A stretch of DNA of 64,000 nt from Thermanaerothrix sp034436175 (GCA_964427505.1 CAYRUO010000003.1:304486-368485); one strand, 5' to 3'; numbered from the stretch's first letter, positions 1 through 8,295 are shown. The notes: a model not told the origin generated them from the letters alone. Numbers and translations: made by a program.

Positions 1-1237
1 GGAAGGCAATGACCATAGCGCTTCCCACTAGTCCGATCGCAATGCCTGCAGCGAAAAAGTTTGCCACACGCCGCGCTTTCCCCAGGGCTAGAATTCCTAC
101 GATACTGGTCATAAGATAAAACATGAACAATCCAAGGGCATTGGGGAGGTTATAAGCGGAGAGAAGACTTAATACCAGGGAGAAGATCAGCCCAATCTCT
201 AGGTTATAAAGACTGGCCACCGTGAGCGCAAAAGCAGGTAGGGGAAATAAGTAAGGAACGACCACACGATTAGGGATAATGATGCGAGCCGCATATAAGA
301 AAATCAGAAAGGTTGCTGCTAGAAGCAGTAAAGCCTTGAGACTTTCCAGGGCGTGGGTATGGCGACGGGTGAAGTATAGCCCAACGAAAACGGAAAGCGA
401 TAGAACAAGCGAAGTTGCCGCCGCAACTTCGCGTACGCGATTCTCGGTTTCGACCAAGCCGAATTTTTCCAGGGCTTCCAAGACCACCGGAGTAATCAGC
501 TGACCCCGCCGAACAATAACCTCACCGGCTAAGTACGAACGCGTCACAGGTTCGACTTTTTTGGCGGCTTCTTCACGGGCTTTTTGGGTTAAAGTTTCGC
601 TGTAAAGGCTGTTGGGTTGAACCAATGGGGTGACCAAATCGGCTACAATGCGAGCTTGTTCTTCGGGAAGGGTAAAACTAATTACGCCGGGGACGCTTTG
701 ACGGGCTTCTTCAACCCGATCTTCGCGAATGATACCCCGCATTACCTGTTCAAGGGTTAGAAGGGCTTCCTGCTGAACGGTTTGCCACTGATTGTCGTTT
801 AGATCGATGAGCAAACGCGCGGTCTCTTCGGAAAGGGGAATATCGTTCAAGGCGCGCAGGTCTTCGATTTTTTGTTCGGGTGTCGCATAGGGATCGTAAC
901 GTACAGTTGTGATGTAGTTCAGTGCCAGTTGCAATTTCTCAATCTGACGACGGGCAACTGAAGGATCAGGGGGAAGATAGACAGGAGCAACGGCATTGCG
1001 TGCCTCTTCCTGGGCTTGACGTGTTAAGACATCACTGACAAAGGTCAGTGTCTTGGGGGCCAGAATATCCTGAGTAGCCACATCGCCAACCTTGAGGCTG
1101 AGGTAAGGGGGGCGTATGGCGATGGGAAAAAGGAGCGCGCCGAGAGAAAGAAGGCTGCAAATTACTAACAGAACGCGCTTAATGAGAAGCCGATTCAGGC
1201 GTTCAATGAGTTTTGAGGCTGAAGCAACGCCTTTCAT
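1..1237 (-). CDS. 7TM-HD family (PgpH-like) membrane phosphohydrolase, N-terminal part
   Basis: The reading frame is open from the ATG at 1237 to the window edge, so the C-terminus is missing. The visible part starts with a basic stretch and a membrane anchor (LLIKRVLLVICSLLSLGALL). A long extracytoplasmic region typical of 7TMR-HDED proteins follows, and then several hydrophobic helices. The HD phosphohydrolase domain expected at the C-terminus (c-di-AMP hydrolysis in characterised PgpH proteins) lies outside the window. The start overlaps the yqeY stop by 4 bases (ATGA) and is preceded by AGGGA, which supports translational coupling. The family assignment rests on the extracytoplasmic and membrane architecture only; the catalytic part is unseen. 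Confidence 0.8.
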   Translation of the reverse strand, partial: MKGVASASKLIERLNRLLIKRVLLVICSLLSLGALLFPIAIRPPYLSLKVGDVATQDILAPKTLTFVSDVLTRQAQEEARNAVAPVYLPPDPSVARRQIEKLQLALNYITTVRYDPYATPEQKIEDLRALNDIPLSEETARLLIDLNDNQWQTVQQEALLTLEQVMRGIIREDRVEEARQSVPGVISFTLPEEQARIVADLVTPLVQPNSLYSETLTQKAREEAAKKVEPVTRSYLAGEVIVRRGQLITPVVLEALEKFGLVETENRVREVAAATSLVLSLSVFVGLYFTRRHTHALESLKALLLLAATFLIFLYAARIIIPNRVVVPYLFPLPAFALTVASLYNLEIGLIFSLVLSLLSAYNLPNALGLFMFYLMTSIVGILALGKARRVANFFAAGIAIGLVGSAMVIAF

Positions 1238-1692
1238 GTTCCCTGGTTTTGGAGAAGTTGACGCACCACTCGGCTGGCTGCTTCCCCGCTAGCGCGACCC
1301 TGCAGACGCGGAATGAGCAGTTTCATGACTTTTCCCATGTCTGCTAAGCTTTTGGCGCCTGCTTCTTCAATTGCGGCGGTAGCCAGTTTGGTCAGTTCTG
1401 CCTCTGAAAGGGCTTGAGGTAAGAATTCCTGGATAACGTTGATTTCGGCTTCTGCGGCGGTAACTAAATCAGGACGCTGCCCTTTTTGAGCGTCTTCAAT
1501 GGTTTCGCGGCGTGATTTTATTTCTTTGTGTAAAAGCGCCAGGATGGTGTTATCGTCAAGTGGATTGCCCTTTTCAACCTCAGCCAAGCGGATGGCTGAA
1601 AGGATCATGCGTAAAGTTCGCTTGCGCACATCATCATTACTGCGCATGGCTTCGCGCAACGCCATTTCAAGTTTGGTTTTTAATTCCGCCAT
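1234..1692 (-). CDS. yqeY: GatB/YqeY domain protein
   Basis: A 152-residue protein with the full GatB/YqeY fold: an N-terminal helical part (residues 1-90) and a C-terminal part with the QEFLPQALSEAEL and MGKVMKLLIPRLQGRASG segments typical of YqeY. The related domain in the GatB amidotransferase subunit contacts tRNA; the role of the stand-alone protein is unclear. The start at 1692 is preceded by GGAGA. It lies 25 bases downstream of comEA and overlaps the next gene by 4 bases, so it is probably part of a comEA-yqeY-HD operon. Confidence 0.93.
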   Translation of the reverse strand: MAELKTKLEMALREAMRSNDDVRKRTLRMILSAIRLAEVEKGNPLDDNTILALLHKEIKSRRETIEDAQKGQRPDLVTAAEAEINVIQEFLPQALSEAELTKLATAAIEEAGAKSLADMGKVMKLLIPRLQGRASGEAASRVVRQLLQNQGT

Positions 1693-1717
1693 GGTTGTTC
1701 TCCGTAAAAAGTGGCGT

Positions 1718-2296
1718 TTATGGGGTCACCGTAATTAATTCGCGAACTTGCTCAAAGATCCCAGGGCCTATCCCGGGAACATTTTGAATTTGTTCTATTG
1801 TATCAAATTTACCCTGCTTCTGACGATATTCGACAATAGCCTCAGCGCGGGTTCTACCAATACCGGGTAGAGCCTCAAGTTGCTCGATGCTGGCTTGATT
1901 GATGTCCAAACGGTCAGAGTCGGTTCCTGAAGCCTCATTGTATACTTCAGGTACTGGTGAGTTATTTATCGGCAGGGGGGTCGTCTCTTCATCAAGAAAC
2001 GGGATACGGATTTTGACGCCATCTTTTAGAGGCGCGGCCAGGTTAATGGCTTCTGTATTTGCCTGAGGAAGCAGACCACCAGCGCGTTCTATAACATCCC
2101 TTACCCGACTCATGGGGGGAACCTCATAAACCCCAGGGGTTACTACCGCGCCTGAAACATGAACGACCCAAGGCAAGGGTGTTTTGGTGGTGAGGATAAT
2201 GGTTTCTGAACGCGGAGGTGCACTGATTAGTAAAACGAGAGCTGCGGATAAGAGTCCGCTAAATACACCGATGAGAACGAGTTGCCATGGTTTCAT
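1718..2296 (-). CDS. comEA: ComEA-type helix-hairpin-helix DNA-binding competence protein
   Basis: A 192-residue protein with one N-terminal membrane segment (about residues 5-26), a SLBB domain (about 43-100, HVSGAVVTPGVYEVP) and a C-terminal pair of helix-hairpin-helix motifs (LDINQASIEQLEALPGIG and IQNVPGIGPGIFEQV). This is the order of ComEA, the membrane-anchored receptor that binds incoming DNA during transformation. No comEC gene is visible next to it. No good Shine-Dalgarno sequence is seen before the ATG at 2296. Confidence 0.93.
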   Translation of the reverse strand: MKPWQLVLIGVFSGLLSAALVLLISAPPRSETIILTTKTPLPWVVHVSGAVVTPGVYEVPPMSRVRDVIERAGGLLPQANTEAINLAAPLKDGVKIRIPFLDEETTPLPINNSPVPEVYNEASGTDSDRLDINQASIEQLEALPGIGRTRAEAIVEYRQKQGKFDTIEQIQNVPGIGPGIFEQVRELITVTP

Positions 2297-2340
2297 AAGG
2301 TGGTCATTAGGGAAATATTAGTACAATCATTCAATCCCAG

Positions 2341-2346
2341 TATAAT
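2341..2346 (+). promoter_or_regulatory. Likely -10 box for yjbQ
   Basis: A perfect TATAAT lies in the comEA/yjbQ divergent gap, about 60 bases before the yjbQ start. A TTAGTA at 2318-2323 with 17-base spacing is only a weak -35 match. The orientation fits yjbQ transcription. Confidence 0.45.
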
Positions 2347-2408
2347 ATGCGCGACGCTTGCGTCAAGGTTGCTAATAATATCAGTCAAAAACCTGTGGAG
2401 CAGAGTGG

Positions 2409-2825
2409 ATGGTTAAGACCACTTATCTATCGTTGGCAACCCGGGGAAACACGGATGTTCAAGACGTCACGGCGCTGGTTGCACGAGCCGTGGAAGAAAG
2501 TGGGTTTGAGAACGGTGTGGTTGTTATCTTCACCCCCTCCAGCACTAGTGCACTCACGACAATTGAATACGAGCCGGGATGTGTCAGCGATTTACGACAC
2601 CTCTTTGAAGAGTGGATACCCTCTGCTAAGGATTATACCCACAATAATCGTTGGGGGGATAACAATGGACATAGCCACTTACGGGCGGCGATGTTGGGGC
2701 CATCCTTAACCATCCCATTTGTGGAGCGCCGCTTGTGTTTGGGCACCTGGCAACAGATCATATTTATTGACTTTGATGTGCGTCCACGGCAACGTCGCTT
2801 AGTGGTGCAGGTACTTGGGACTTAG
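2409..2825 (+). CDS. yjbQ: YjbQ family (UPF0047) thiamine-phosphate synthase-like protein
   Basis: A 138-residue protein of the usual YjbQ length. It shows the family's conserved parts: GVVVIFTPSSTSALTTIEYE near residues 37-56, a histidine-rich stretch (NNRWGDNNGHSHLRAAMLG) and a C-terminal IIFIDFDVRPRQRRLVVQV strand pair. Some family members show weak thiamine-phosphate synthase activity; the physiological role is not settled. GGAG lies 9 bases before the ATG. Its 3' end overlaps the convergent yqhQ-like gene by 62 bases. Confidence 0.9.
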   Translation: MVKTTYLSLATRGNTDVQDVTALVARAVEESGFENGVVVIFTPSSTSALTTIEYEPGCVSDLRHLFEEWIPSAKDYTHNNRWGDNNGHSHLRAAMLGPSLTIPFVERRLCLGTWQQIIFIDFDVRPRQRRLVVQVLGT

Positions 2826-3723
2826 CACGGTATTCCAAGGCAAGTTGATTTTCCAATTCTAGCATGGCATTGAAAGCCGCGATACTGACTTCAAGCATAT
2901 CCAGGCTGGGAGGTCGGGTAGTTAATTGCTGTAACCAGAGGTTGGGTCGGATTAACCAGGCTACAATAGGGTGATTGCGATGGTTGGCTGCCCATCTGAT
3001 ATATTCGTAGGCAAGCATGGCTAATACCGGAATGAGCAGGATCCGGCTTGCAATCACCCCAATCCATGGGAGGTCTCCCAATAACGAAAAGACAAAAACC
3101 GAGAGCACAACAACCGTAAGGATAAATGATGTTCCGCATCGGGGGTGTTCAAGAGGAAAGCGGCTAACGCTTATTGGGGTTAACTCGGCGCTGGCTTCAA
3201 AGGCGTTAATGGTCTTGTGCTCAGCACCATGATAACCAAAGACGCGTTGTATATCGGGAATACGCCCAATGCCCCAAATGTAGCCGATGACCACAAGCAG
3301 ACGAAGCAAACCTTCTAAAAGGTTGGTAACCCATCCGGAAAGCCCAAGCCAGGACTGAATTCCTTTGCCCAATAGAGCCGGAAAGAGGAAAAATAATCCC
3401 ACCGCAAGCGCCAGGCTTACCAGCAAAGTTACTGCCCAGGTTGGTCCTTCGATTTTTTCGTCTTCTTTCTCGGCTTGCAAATTGGCCGAGAGCGAAAGAT
3501 AACGCATGCCTAAGCCAAGCGCATCCCAAAGGATAACCAGTCCTCTCAGAAAGGGAATTGCCGCTAGACGCGAAAGGTAAATGCCTTTTAGGGGCTCACT
3601 GATGACTTCGATGTGACCCTGAGGAGTGCGTATAGCCGCTGCTACGGCATAACGACCCCGCATGAGCACCCCCTCGATTAGAGCTTGTCCTCCATAAGAA
3701 GGAAGTTTAAGGTTTTCGGCCAT
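2764..3723 (-). CDS. DUF1385 (YqhQ-like) membrane protein
   Basis: A 319-residue protein that begins with the DUF1385 signature GGQALIEGVLMRG (residues 11-23). It has a hydrophobic core with about four to five membrane helices between residues 95 and 245 and the conserved YHGAEHKTINAFE and HPRCGTSFI motifs. Bacillus YqhQ is the family reference; its molecular function is not established. It follows the M20 peptidase with a 12-base gap and is probably co-transcribed. The C-terminal 20 residues are encoded opposite the end of yjbQ. Confidence 0.9.
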   Translation of the reverse strand: MAENLKLPSYGGQALIEGVLMRGRYAVAAAIRTPQGHIEVISEPLKGIYLSRLAAIPFLRGLVILWDALGLGMRYLSLSANLQAEKEDEKIEGPTWAVTLLVSLALAVGLFFLFPALLGKGIQSWLGLSGWVTNLLEGLLRLLVVIGYIWGIGRIPDIQRVFGYHGAEHKTINAFEASAELTPISVSRFPLEHPRCGTSFILTVVVLSVFVFSLLGDLPWIGVIASRILLIPVLAMLAYEYIRWAANHRNHPIVAWLIRPNLWLQQLTTRPPSLDMLEVSIAAFNAMLELENQLALEYRAKSQVPAPLSDVAVDAHQSQ

Positions 3724-3735
3724 GTTTTTAAGCCC

Positions 3736-5124
3736 TTAGGCGCGAGTGAACTCAGGATAGGACAGAAGAAATTCTATGACCGCCTGAATACCACGGTACC
3801 AGGTGGGCAGATGCAAGCGTTCGTTGGGCGAATGAATGTGATCATCGGGTAAGCCGAAACCCGAAAGCGCCGATTCTAACCCAAGAATGCGCTGCATCAT
3901 GCCAACCACAGGCACGCTTCCACCCTCGCGGCGGTAGAGAGGCTCTTTGCCCCATACACTCTTCAGGGCTTGGGCAAGGGCACGTACGCCGGGGTGATGA
4001 CGGTCGGTAATGGAAGCAGGGGAGCCGGCTAAGGCGATCAGTTCCCAACGCACGGTTGGAGGGCAGTTGGCTTCCAAATAAGCGCGCAGTTTTTGATGGA
4101 TGTCTTCGGGGTCTTGATCGGGTACTAGGCGGGTAGAAATTTTAGCCATTGCCCAGGCGGGGATGATGGTTTTTGATCCTTGCCCGGTATAACCCGAGTA
4201 GAGACCATTAATTTCGAGCGTTGGGCGTGCACCAATCCGTTCCACCGGCGAAAATTCGGGTTCACCGTAAAGCCGGGGGACACCAAGACTGTGCGCAAGT
4301 TCAACCTCTTTAAGCGGTAGACGCGCCAGTTCCTGGCGTTCCTCATCATCCAAAGGACGAACATGGTCGTAAAAACCGGGCACGAGCACTTTGCCTGAGG
4401 AATCATGCATACCGGCAATTAATTCGCAGAGAGCTTGAGCCGGGTTGTGAATGACTCCACCAAAGAGGCCAGAATGCAGATCGCGATTAGGGCCATAAAC
4501 GCGTAGTTCAAAGGCGGCCACACCGCGTAACCCGTAGGTAATCGTGGGTTGGTCGGGTGCAATCATGCCTGTATCTAAATTTAACGCCACATCCGCTTTG
4601 AGCAGGTGGCGGTATTGCTCTAGAAACTGACTTAGGTTGGGTGAACCGATTTCCTCTTCTCCCTCGATCAACCAAATAATGTTTAAGGGAAGAGAACCCG
4701 TCGCGATAATGGCTTCTACGGCTTTTAGGGCGGCCATGACCTGTCCTTTCATGTCCGAGACACCACGGCCATAGAGATAATCGCCCTCTTGCCAGGGTTC
4801 AAAAGGCGAATTCTTCCACTCCTCGTAGGGATCCGGGGGCTGGACGTCGTAGTGGCCGTAAATCAAAACTGTGGGGACTTCGGGTAAGTGCGGATGCGTA
4901 TAAGCCAGTACGACTGGATGACCAGCAGTTTCAACTATGTTGGCGTTTGCGAAACCAAGCCGCTTCAGTTCGTACACTAACCAATTCGCGGCGCGGCGTA
5001 TGTCCTCTTGGTGTTCAGGATCCGTTGAGATCGAAGGGATGCTGGCGAATTCTTTCAGCGTGTTGAGAAAGGCTTGACGATTAGCATCAACATAACGTAA
5101 GGCTTGGTCTTTGTTCGTCGTCAT
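3736..5124 (-). CDS. M20 family dipeptidase/metallopeptidase
   Basis: I place the start at 5124 because AGGAG lies 8 bases upstream; an in-frame ATG at 5139 has no such site. The 462-residue product has the M20 dinuclear zinc ligands in order: YGHYDVQP, GRGVSDMKGQ, EGEEEIGS, NLDTGM and IHSPNERL near the C-terminus. The lid domain lies roughly at residues 200-365. The family hydrolyses dipeptides, N-acyl amino acids or related amides in the cytoplasm; the substrate cannot be read from the sequence. It faces the ssnA leader divergently. Confidence 0.93.
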   Translation of the reverse strand: MTTNKDQALRYVDANRQAFLNTLKEFASIPSISTDPEHQEDIRRAANWLVYELKRLGFANANIVETAGHPVVLAYTHPHLPEVPTVLIYGHYDVQPPDPYEEWKNSPFEPWQEGDYLYGRGVSDMKGQVMAALKAVEAIIATGSLPLNIIWLIEGEEEIGSPNLSQFLEQYRHLLKADVALNLDTGMIAPDQPTITYGLRGVAAFELRVYGPNRDLHSGLFGGVIHNPAQALCELIAGMHDSSGKVLVPGFYDHVRPLDDEERQELARLPLKEVELAHSLGVPRLYGEPEFSPVERIGARPTLEINGLYSGYTGQGSKTIIPAWAMAKISTRLVPDQDPEDIHQKLRAYLEANCPPTVRWELIALAGSPASITDRHHPGVRALAQALKSVWGKEPLYRREGGSVPVVGMMQRILGLESALSGFGLPDDHIHSPNERLHLPTWYRGIQAVIEFLLSYPEFTRA

Positions 5125-5156
5125 AAAACAACTCCTCAATCAAACAAGATACGCCG

Positions 5157-5162
5157 ATTATA
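5157..5162 (-). promoter_or_regulatory. Likely -10 box for the M20 peptidase/yqhQ unit
   Basis: On the minus strand the bases read TATAAT, about 33 bases before the peptidase start. No convincing -35 hexamer is seen at 16-18 base spacing. The divergent extended -10 element for the opposite strand begins 47 bases away. Confidence 0.4.
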
Positions 5163-5205
5163 ATTGAATTGTAAGACAAAAAACACTTCATCTGCCCTAT
5201 ATTTG

Positions 5206-5214
5206 TGCTAAAAT
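5206..5214 (+). promoter_or_regulatory. Extended -10 promoter of the Se/Mo/F420 island
   Basis: TGCTAAAAT forms an extended -10 element (TGn plus TAAAAT). It would start transcription at about 5220-5222, exactly where the structured leader begins. The -35 region (near 5186-5191) matches poorly, which is common for extended -10 promoters. No other good promoter is seen before ssnA. Confidence 0.5.
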
Positions 5215-5220
5215 ATATGC

Positions 5221-5320
5221 AGGAATCGGTGGTCAGTTCAAGCGCTGCTTGACTGGCGTCGGGCAATCCCACCAGCCCGTCGAAAAGTGCCGCCGGCTAA
5301 GGTCCACCGATCCGATGGTT
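5221..5320 (+). ncRNA. Candidate structured cis-regulatory leader RNA (riboswitch-like)
   Basis: The segment folds on paper into a closed multibranch structure. An 8-bp basal helix joins 5225-5232 (ATCGGTGG) to 5304-5311 (CCACCGAT). Inside are a hairpin (CAGTTCAAGC, loop GCT, GCTTGACTG, one bulged base) and a second hairpin with GGGC/GCCC at its core and a 10-base loop containing CCCACC, which could alternatively pair with GGTGG of the basal helix. A GC-rich 3' arm (about 5287-5303) completes it. It starts at the predicted transcription start, is followed by terminator-like hairpins, and precedes ssnA. I do not recognise it as a named riboswitch class. Confidence 0.55.
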
Positions 5321-5360
5321 CTACGGCGATTTATTTGTTCCTTCCCCCTTCCCAATCCGC

Positions 5361-5379
5361 AATCCCCGTTGGATTTTTT
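5361..5379 (+). terminator. Small possible attenuator hairpin in the ssnA leader
   Basis: AATCC, loop CCGTT, GGATT is followed directly by a run of T residues. The stem is only 5 bp, so on its own it would be a weak terminator. Its place between the structured RNA and ssnA makes an attenuation role possible. Confidence 0.3.
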
Positions 5380-5385
5380 CGTCCT

Positions 5386-5420
5386 CGCCCGTGAACATGA
5401 CTAGACACGGGCGTATTTCT
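5386..5420 (+). terminator. Leader hairpin before ssnA, possible attenuator or start-proximal switch
   Basis: A perfect 8-bp stem CGCCCGTG (5386-5393) / CACGGGCG (5406-5413) with a 12-base loop is followed by TATTTCTT. It ends about 20 bases before the ssnA Shine-Dalgarno sequence. The T-rich tail is short, so it may act as a terminator or as a structure near the ribosome site. Confidence 0.4.
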
Positions 5421-5443
5421 TAATTCAAGATCCCGAGGTGGTT

Positions 5444-6790
5444 ATGTTAATCACAAATGGCACATTGATCACTTGGGAAACCCCCAACCGTATTTTAGAG
5501 AATCATGCGCTTTACATTGAGGGGGATCGCATTCGTGAGATAGGGCCCTCGCAGGATCTAATTGCAAAATATCCTCAAGAAGAACGTTTAGATGCGAAAG
5601 GGCAGTATGTAATGCCTGGCAATATCTGTGCTCATACCCACTTTTACGGCGCCTTTGCACGGGGGCTAGCCATTCCAGGGCCGGCACCCGCGGATTTTCC
5701 TGAAATCTTGGAAAAGCTTTGGTGGTCATTAGATAAATCGCTTTCTCATGAGGCAGTTTATTATTCCGCTTTAGTTTGTTTGGTTGATGCCGTGCGCCAC
5801 GGAACAACCACCTTAATTGACCATCATGCGTCACCAAATGCGATCGCGGGCTCCCTTGACCAAATTGCGCGCGCGGTAGAAGAAAGCGGTGTCCGGGCGT
5901 CGTTATGCTATGAGGTTACTGACCGTGATGGGCCTGAACGCGCCCAAGCCGGCATAGAGGAGAATCTTCGCTTTATTGAGTATGTCAAACGCGAACGTCC
6001 GCTTAACGGTCGGTTGGCGGCAATGTTTGGTCTGCATGCATCTCTTACACTGAGTGAGGCCACTTTACATGCCTGCCGTGAGCGAGTGGGTGAGGATGTG
6101 GGGTTTCATATTCATGTTGCCGAGCATCCGGTAGATGAATATGATAGTCTTCATAAATACGGGGAACGGGTGGTGGATCGGCTCTACCGTCATGGCATCT
6201 TGGGCCCAAAATCCATTGTTGTACACGCCGTTCACGTGGATGTGCGTGAAATCAATCTGTTAGCCGAGACCGGCACCTGGGTTACGCATCAGCCGCGCTC
6301 CAATATGAATAATGCGGTTGGTATGGCGCTAACGGAAGGGATGTTGCGGGCTGGAGTGAAAGTGGGTTTGGGCAATGATGGGTTTTCCAATGCGATGTGG
6401 GAGGAGTGGAAGGCAGCTTATCTGGCGCATAAATTATGGCACTTGGATCCGCGCCGCATGCCCGCTACAGATGTGGTTCAGATGGCAATTTATAACAATG
6501 CCGCATTGGCTACACAGCAATTTAACTGTGGTCCAATTGGTGTGATTGCACCAGGCGCTCAGGCCGACCTCATTTTTGTGGATTATCATCCGTTTACCCC
6601 TCTGACGCCTGGCAATTTACCCTGGCATATTGTGTTTGGATTCCACGAGAGCATGGTTACGACAACCATTGTGGCGGGGAAAGTGCTAATGCGGGATCGC
6701 GAACTGCTCACGTTGGATGCTGAAAAAATTGCCTACGAGGCGCGCCAACTTGCTCCCCGCATTTGGGAACGTTATCATGCTTTATTCTAA
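5444..6790 (+). CDS. ssnA: SsnA-type putative aminohydrolase (selenium-dependent Mo hydroxylase cluster)
   Basis: The ATG at 5444 has GAGG 5 bases upstream; a GTG at 5438 overlaps that site and is less likely. The 448-residue amidohydrolase has HTHFYGAF (metal HxH), LIDHHASPN, HIHVAEHP and the late metal Asp in GLGNDGFSNAMWEE. The stretches LWWSLDKSL, YYSALVCL and RSNMNN closely resemble SsnA as I recall it from E. coli, where it neighbours xdhD and ygfK. SsnA is presumed to deaminate a purine or similar ring; its substrate is not proven. It is the first gene of the long plus-strand run. MTA/SAH deaminase-like activity is the main alternative. Confidence 0.85.
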   Translation: MLITNGTLITWETPNRILENHALYIEGDRIREIGPSQDLIAKYPQEERLDAKGQYVMPGNICAHTHFYGAFARGLAIPGPAPADFPEILEKLWWSLDKSLSHEAVYYSALVCLVDAVRHGTTTLIDHHASPNAIAGSLDQIARAVEESGVRASLCYEVTDRDGPERAQAGIEENLRFIEYVKRERPLNGRLAAMFGLHASLTLSEATLHACRERVGEDVGFHIHVAEHPVDEYDSLHKYGERVVDRLYRHGILGPKSIVVHAVHVDVREINLLAETGTWVTHQPRSNMNNAVGMALTEGMLRAGVKVGLGNDGFSNAMWEEWKAAYLAHKLWHLDPRRMPATDVVQMAIYNNAALATQQFNCGPIGVIAPGAQADLIFVDYHPFTPLTPGNLPWHIVFGFHESMVTTTIVAGKVLMRDRELLTLDAEKIAYEARQLAPRIWERYHALF

Positions 6791-6814
6791 TCTCACCTTA
6801 GGAGCCTTAAAGAC

Positions 6815-7507
6815 ATGACGGAAGGATTACAAAACACCTCTCAACGAACCATCGCTATCATTGGCGGTACGGGAAAAGAAGGCAAAGGATTGGCCTATCG
6901 TTGGGCTCGTTTTGGACATCAGGTGATCATCGGATCCCGTCAGGAGACAAAGGCACAAGCCGCGGCCGGTGAGATCAATCAGTTATTGGGTTCGGCGGGT
7001 TGTCCGGTGATCGGAATGAGCAATGAGCAAGCGGCGCAACGAGCCGAAATTGTGGTGTTGACCGTGCCCTATGCGGCTCATCGTGATATGTGTGAGTTTA
7101 TCAAGCCCTATGTCCAGGGCAAAATCGTGATTGATGTCACAGTACCCTTAGTACCCCCCAAGGTGACCAAAGTACAGATGCCACCGGATGGAAGCGCCAC
7201 CATGGAGGCACAGCGTATCCTGGGTGAGAATGTTCAAGTAGTGGCTGCTTTTCAAAACATTTCCTATGAGCACCTATTACACGATGAACCCGTGGAGTGT
7301 GATGTGCTGGTGTGTGGTGGAAACAAGGAAGCCCGCAAGGTCGTGCTTGACTTGGTCAAAGAGGCGGGTTTGGTAGGATGGGATGCGGGCCCGACTGAGA
7401 ATGCGGTAGTGGTCGAAGGGTTGACCTCCATCCTTATTGGTCTTAATAAACAGTACGGCATTCAATCAGCAGGTATCCGAATCACCGGCGTGCCACGTCC
7501 TGAGTGA
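6815..7507 (+). CDS. npdG: NADPH-dependent F420 reductase (F420:NADP oxidoreductase)
   Basis: A 230-residue protein with an N-terminal Rossmann motif IAIIGGTGKEGKGLAYRWA and the GSRQ segment used for NADPH phosphate recognition. It also shows the family's VVLTVPYAAH, IVIDVTVPLVP and VVAAFQNIS motifs. Family enzymes exchange hydride between reduced F420 and NADP in the cytoplasm. AGGAG precedes the ATG. Its place directly before cofE, cofD and cofC supports the F420 assignment over other Rossmann reductases. Confidence 0.9.
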   Translation: MTEGLQNTSQRTIAIIGGTGKEGKGLAYRWARFGHQVIIGSRQETKAQAAAGEINQLLGSAGCPVIGMSNEQAAQRAEIVVLTVPYAAHRDMCEFIKPYVQGKIVIDVTVPLVPPKVTKVQMPPDGSATMEAQRILGENVQVVAAFQNISYEHLLHDEPVECDVLVCGGNKEARKVVLDLVKEAGLVGWDAGPTENAVVVEGLTSILIGLNKQYGIQSAGIRITGVPRPE

Positions 7508-8295
7508 GAGGCTATGACTTTATGAGTGTTTCCATGACCCTGACCGCGCTCCAAGGCATCCCGTTAGTCCACCCAGGCGATGATTTGGGTGAGATCTTGT
7601 GGCAAGCACTTTTAGCCAATGGGATTATGTTGCAGGATGGCGATATCCTGGTATTGGCTCAAAAAATTGTTTCAAAGGCCGAGGGACGTCTGGTCAATTT
7701 AAGTGAAGTTACACCATCGGCACAGGCAGAAGAGTTGGCGCGGTTTACCGGTAAGGATGCTCGATTCGTAGAACTTGTACTGCGGGAGAGCCGAACCGTA
7801 TTGCGTTACCGTCCGGGGACGCTTATTGTTGAACACCGGTTGGGGTTTGTCTGTGCCAACGCGGGCATTGACCATTCCAATGTAGAAGGGCTTTACGGTA
7901 ACCCAGAGGACTGGGTGCTTCTCTTACCCGAGGATCCGGATGCCTCAGCGCGGCGTATCCAACAAGTCTTACAGGCACGCAGTGGGGTTAAACTAGGGGT
8001 TTTGATCATCGATTCCCATGGCCGCGCGTGGCGGCTGGGAACCGTTGGGGTCTGTATCGGTGTAGCAGGCGTACCGGCGATAGTTGATTTACGAGGTCGC
8101 CCCGATTTGTTCGGTTACCAATTACGGGTTACGCAAGTTGCCGCGGCGGATGAATTGGCTGCAGCGGCTTCACTGATTATGGGGCAGGCGGATGAGAAGC
8201 GTCCGGTTGTTCACGTGAGGGGATTCCCATATCCACTGCGAGAGTCTTCGTTCTCGGAATTGCGTCGTCCCGAAGAGCAGGACTTGTTCCGGTAG
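7504..8295 (+). CDS. cofE: Coenzyme F420-0:L-glutamate ligase
   Basis: CofE adds gamma-linked glutamates to F420-0 using GTP. The protein is about 257-263 residues and contains the family start LTALQGIPLVHPGDDLGEI, LAQKIVSKAEGR, VCANAGIDHSN and LIIDSHGRAWRLGTVGV. Two starts are possible: GTG at 7504, which overlaps the npdG stop by 4 bases, and ATG at 7522, with GAGAGG 10 bases upstream. It ends after the CofE domain; there is no C-terminal nitroreductase domain like that of mycobacterial FbiB, so the reduction step of dehydro-F420 must be done elsewhere if it is needed. Confidence 0.92.
   Translation: MRGYDFMSVSMTLTALQGIPLVHPGDDLGEILWQALLANGIMLQDGDILVLAQKIVSKAEGRLVNLSEVTPSAQAEELARFTGKDARFVELVLRESRTVLRYRPGTLIVEHRLGFVCANAGIDHSNVEGLYGNPEDWVLLLPEDPDASARRIQQVLQARSGVKLGVLIIDSHGRAWRLGTVGVCIGVAGVPAIVDLRGRPDLFGYQLRVTQVAAADELAAAASLIMGQADEKRPVVHVRGFPYPLRESSFSELRRPEEQDLFR

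Noticed and set aside
5221..5320. Resemblance of the leader to HDV-like ribozymes (GGCTAAGG) or the ZTP riboswitch (GACTGGCG)
   Set aside because: No P1 helix of the HDV fold can be formed with the bases upstream, and the conserved CGCCTGGGC part of the ZTP class is missing. The short matches are likely chance.
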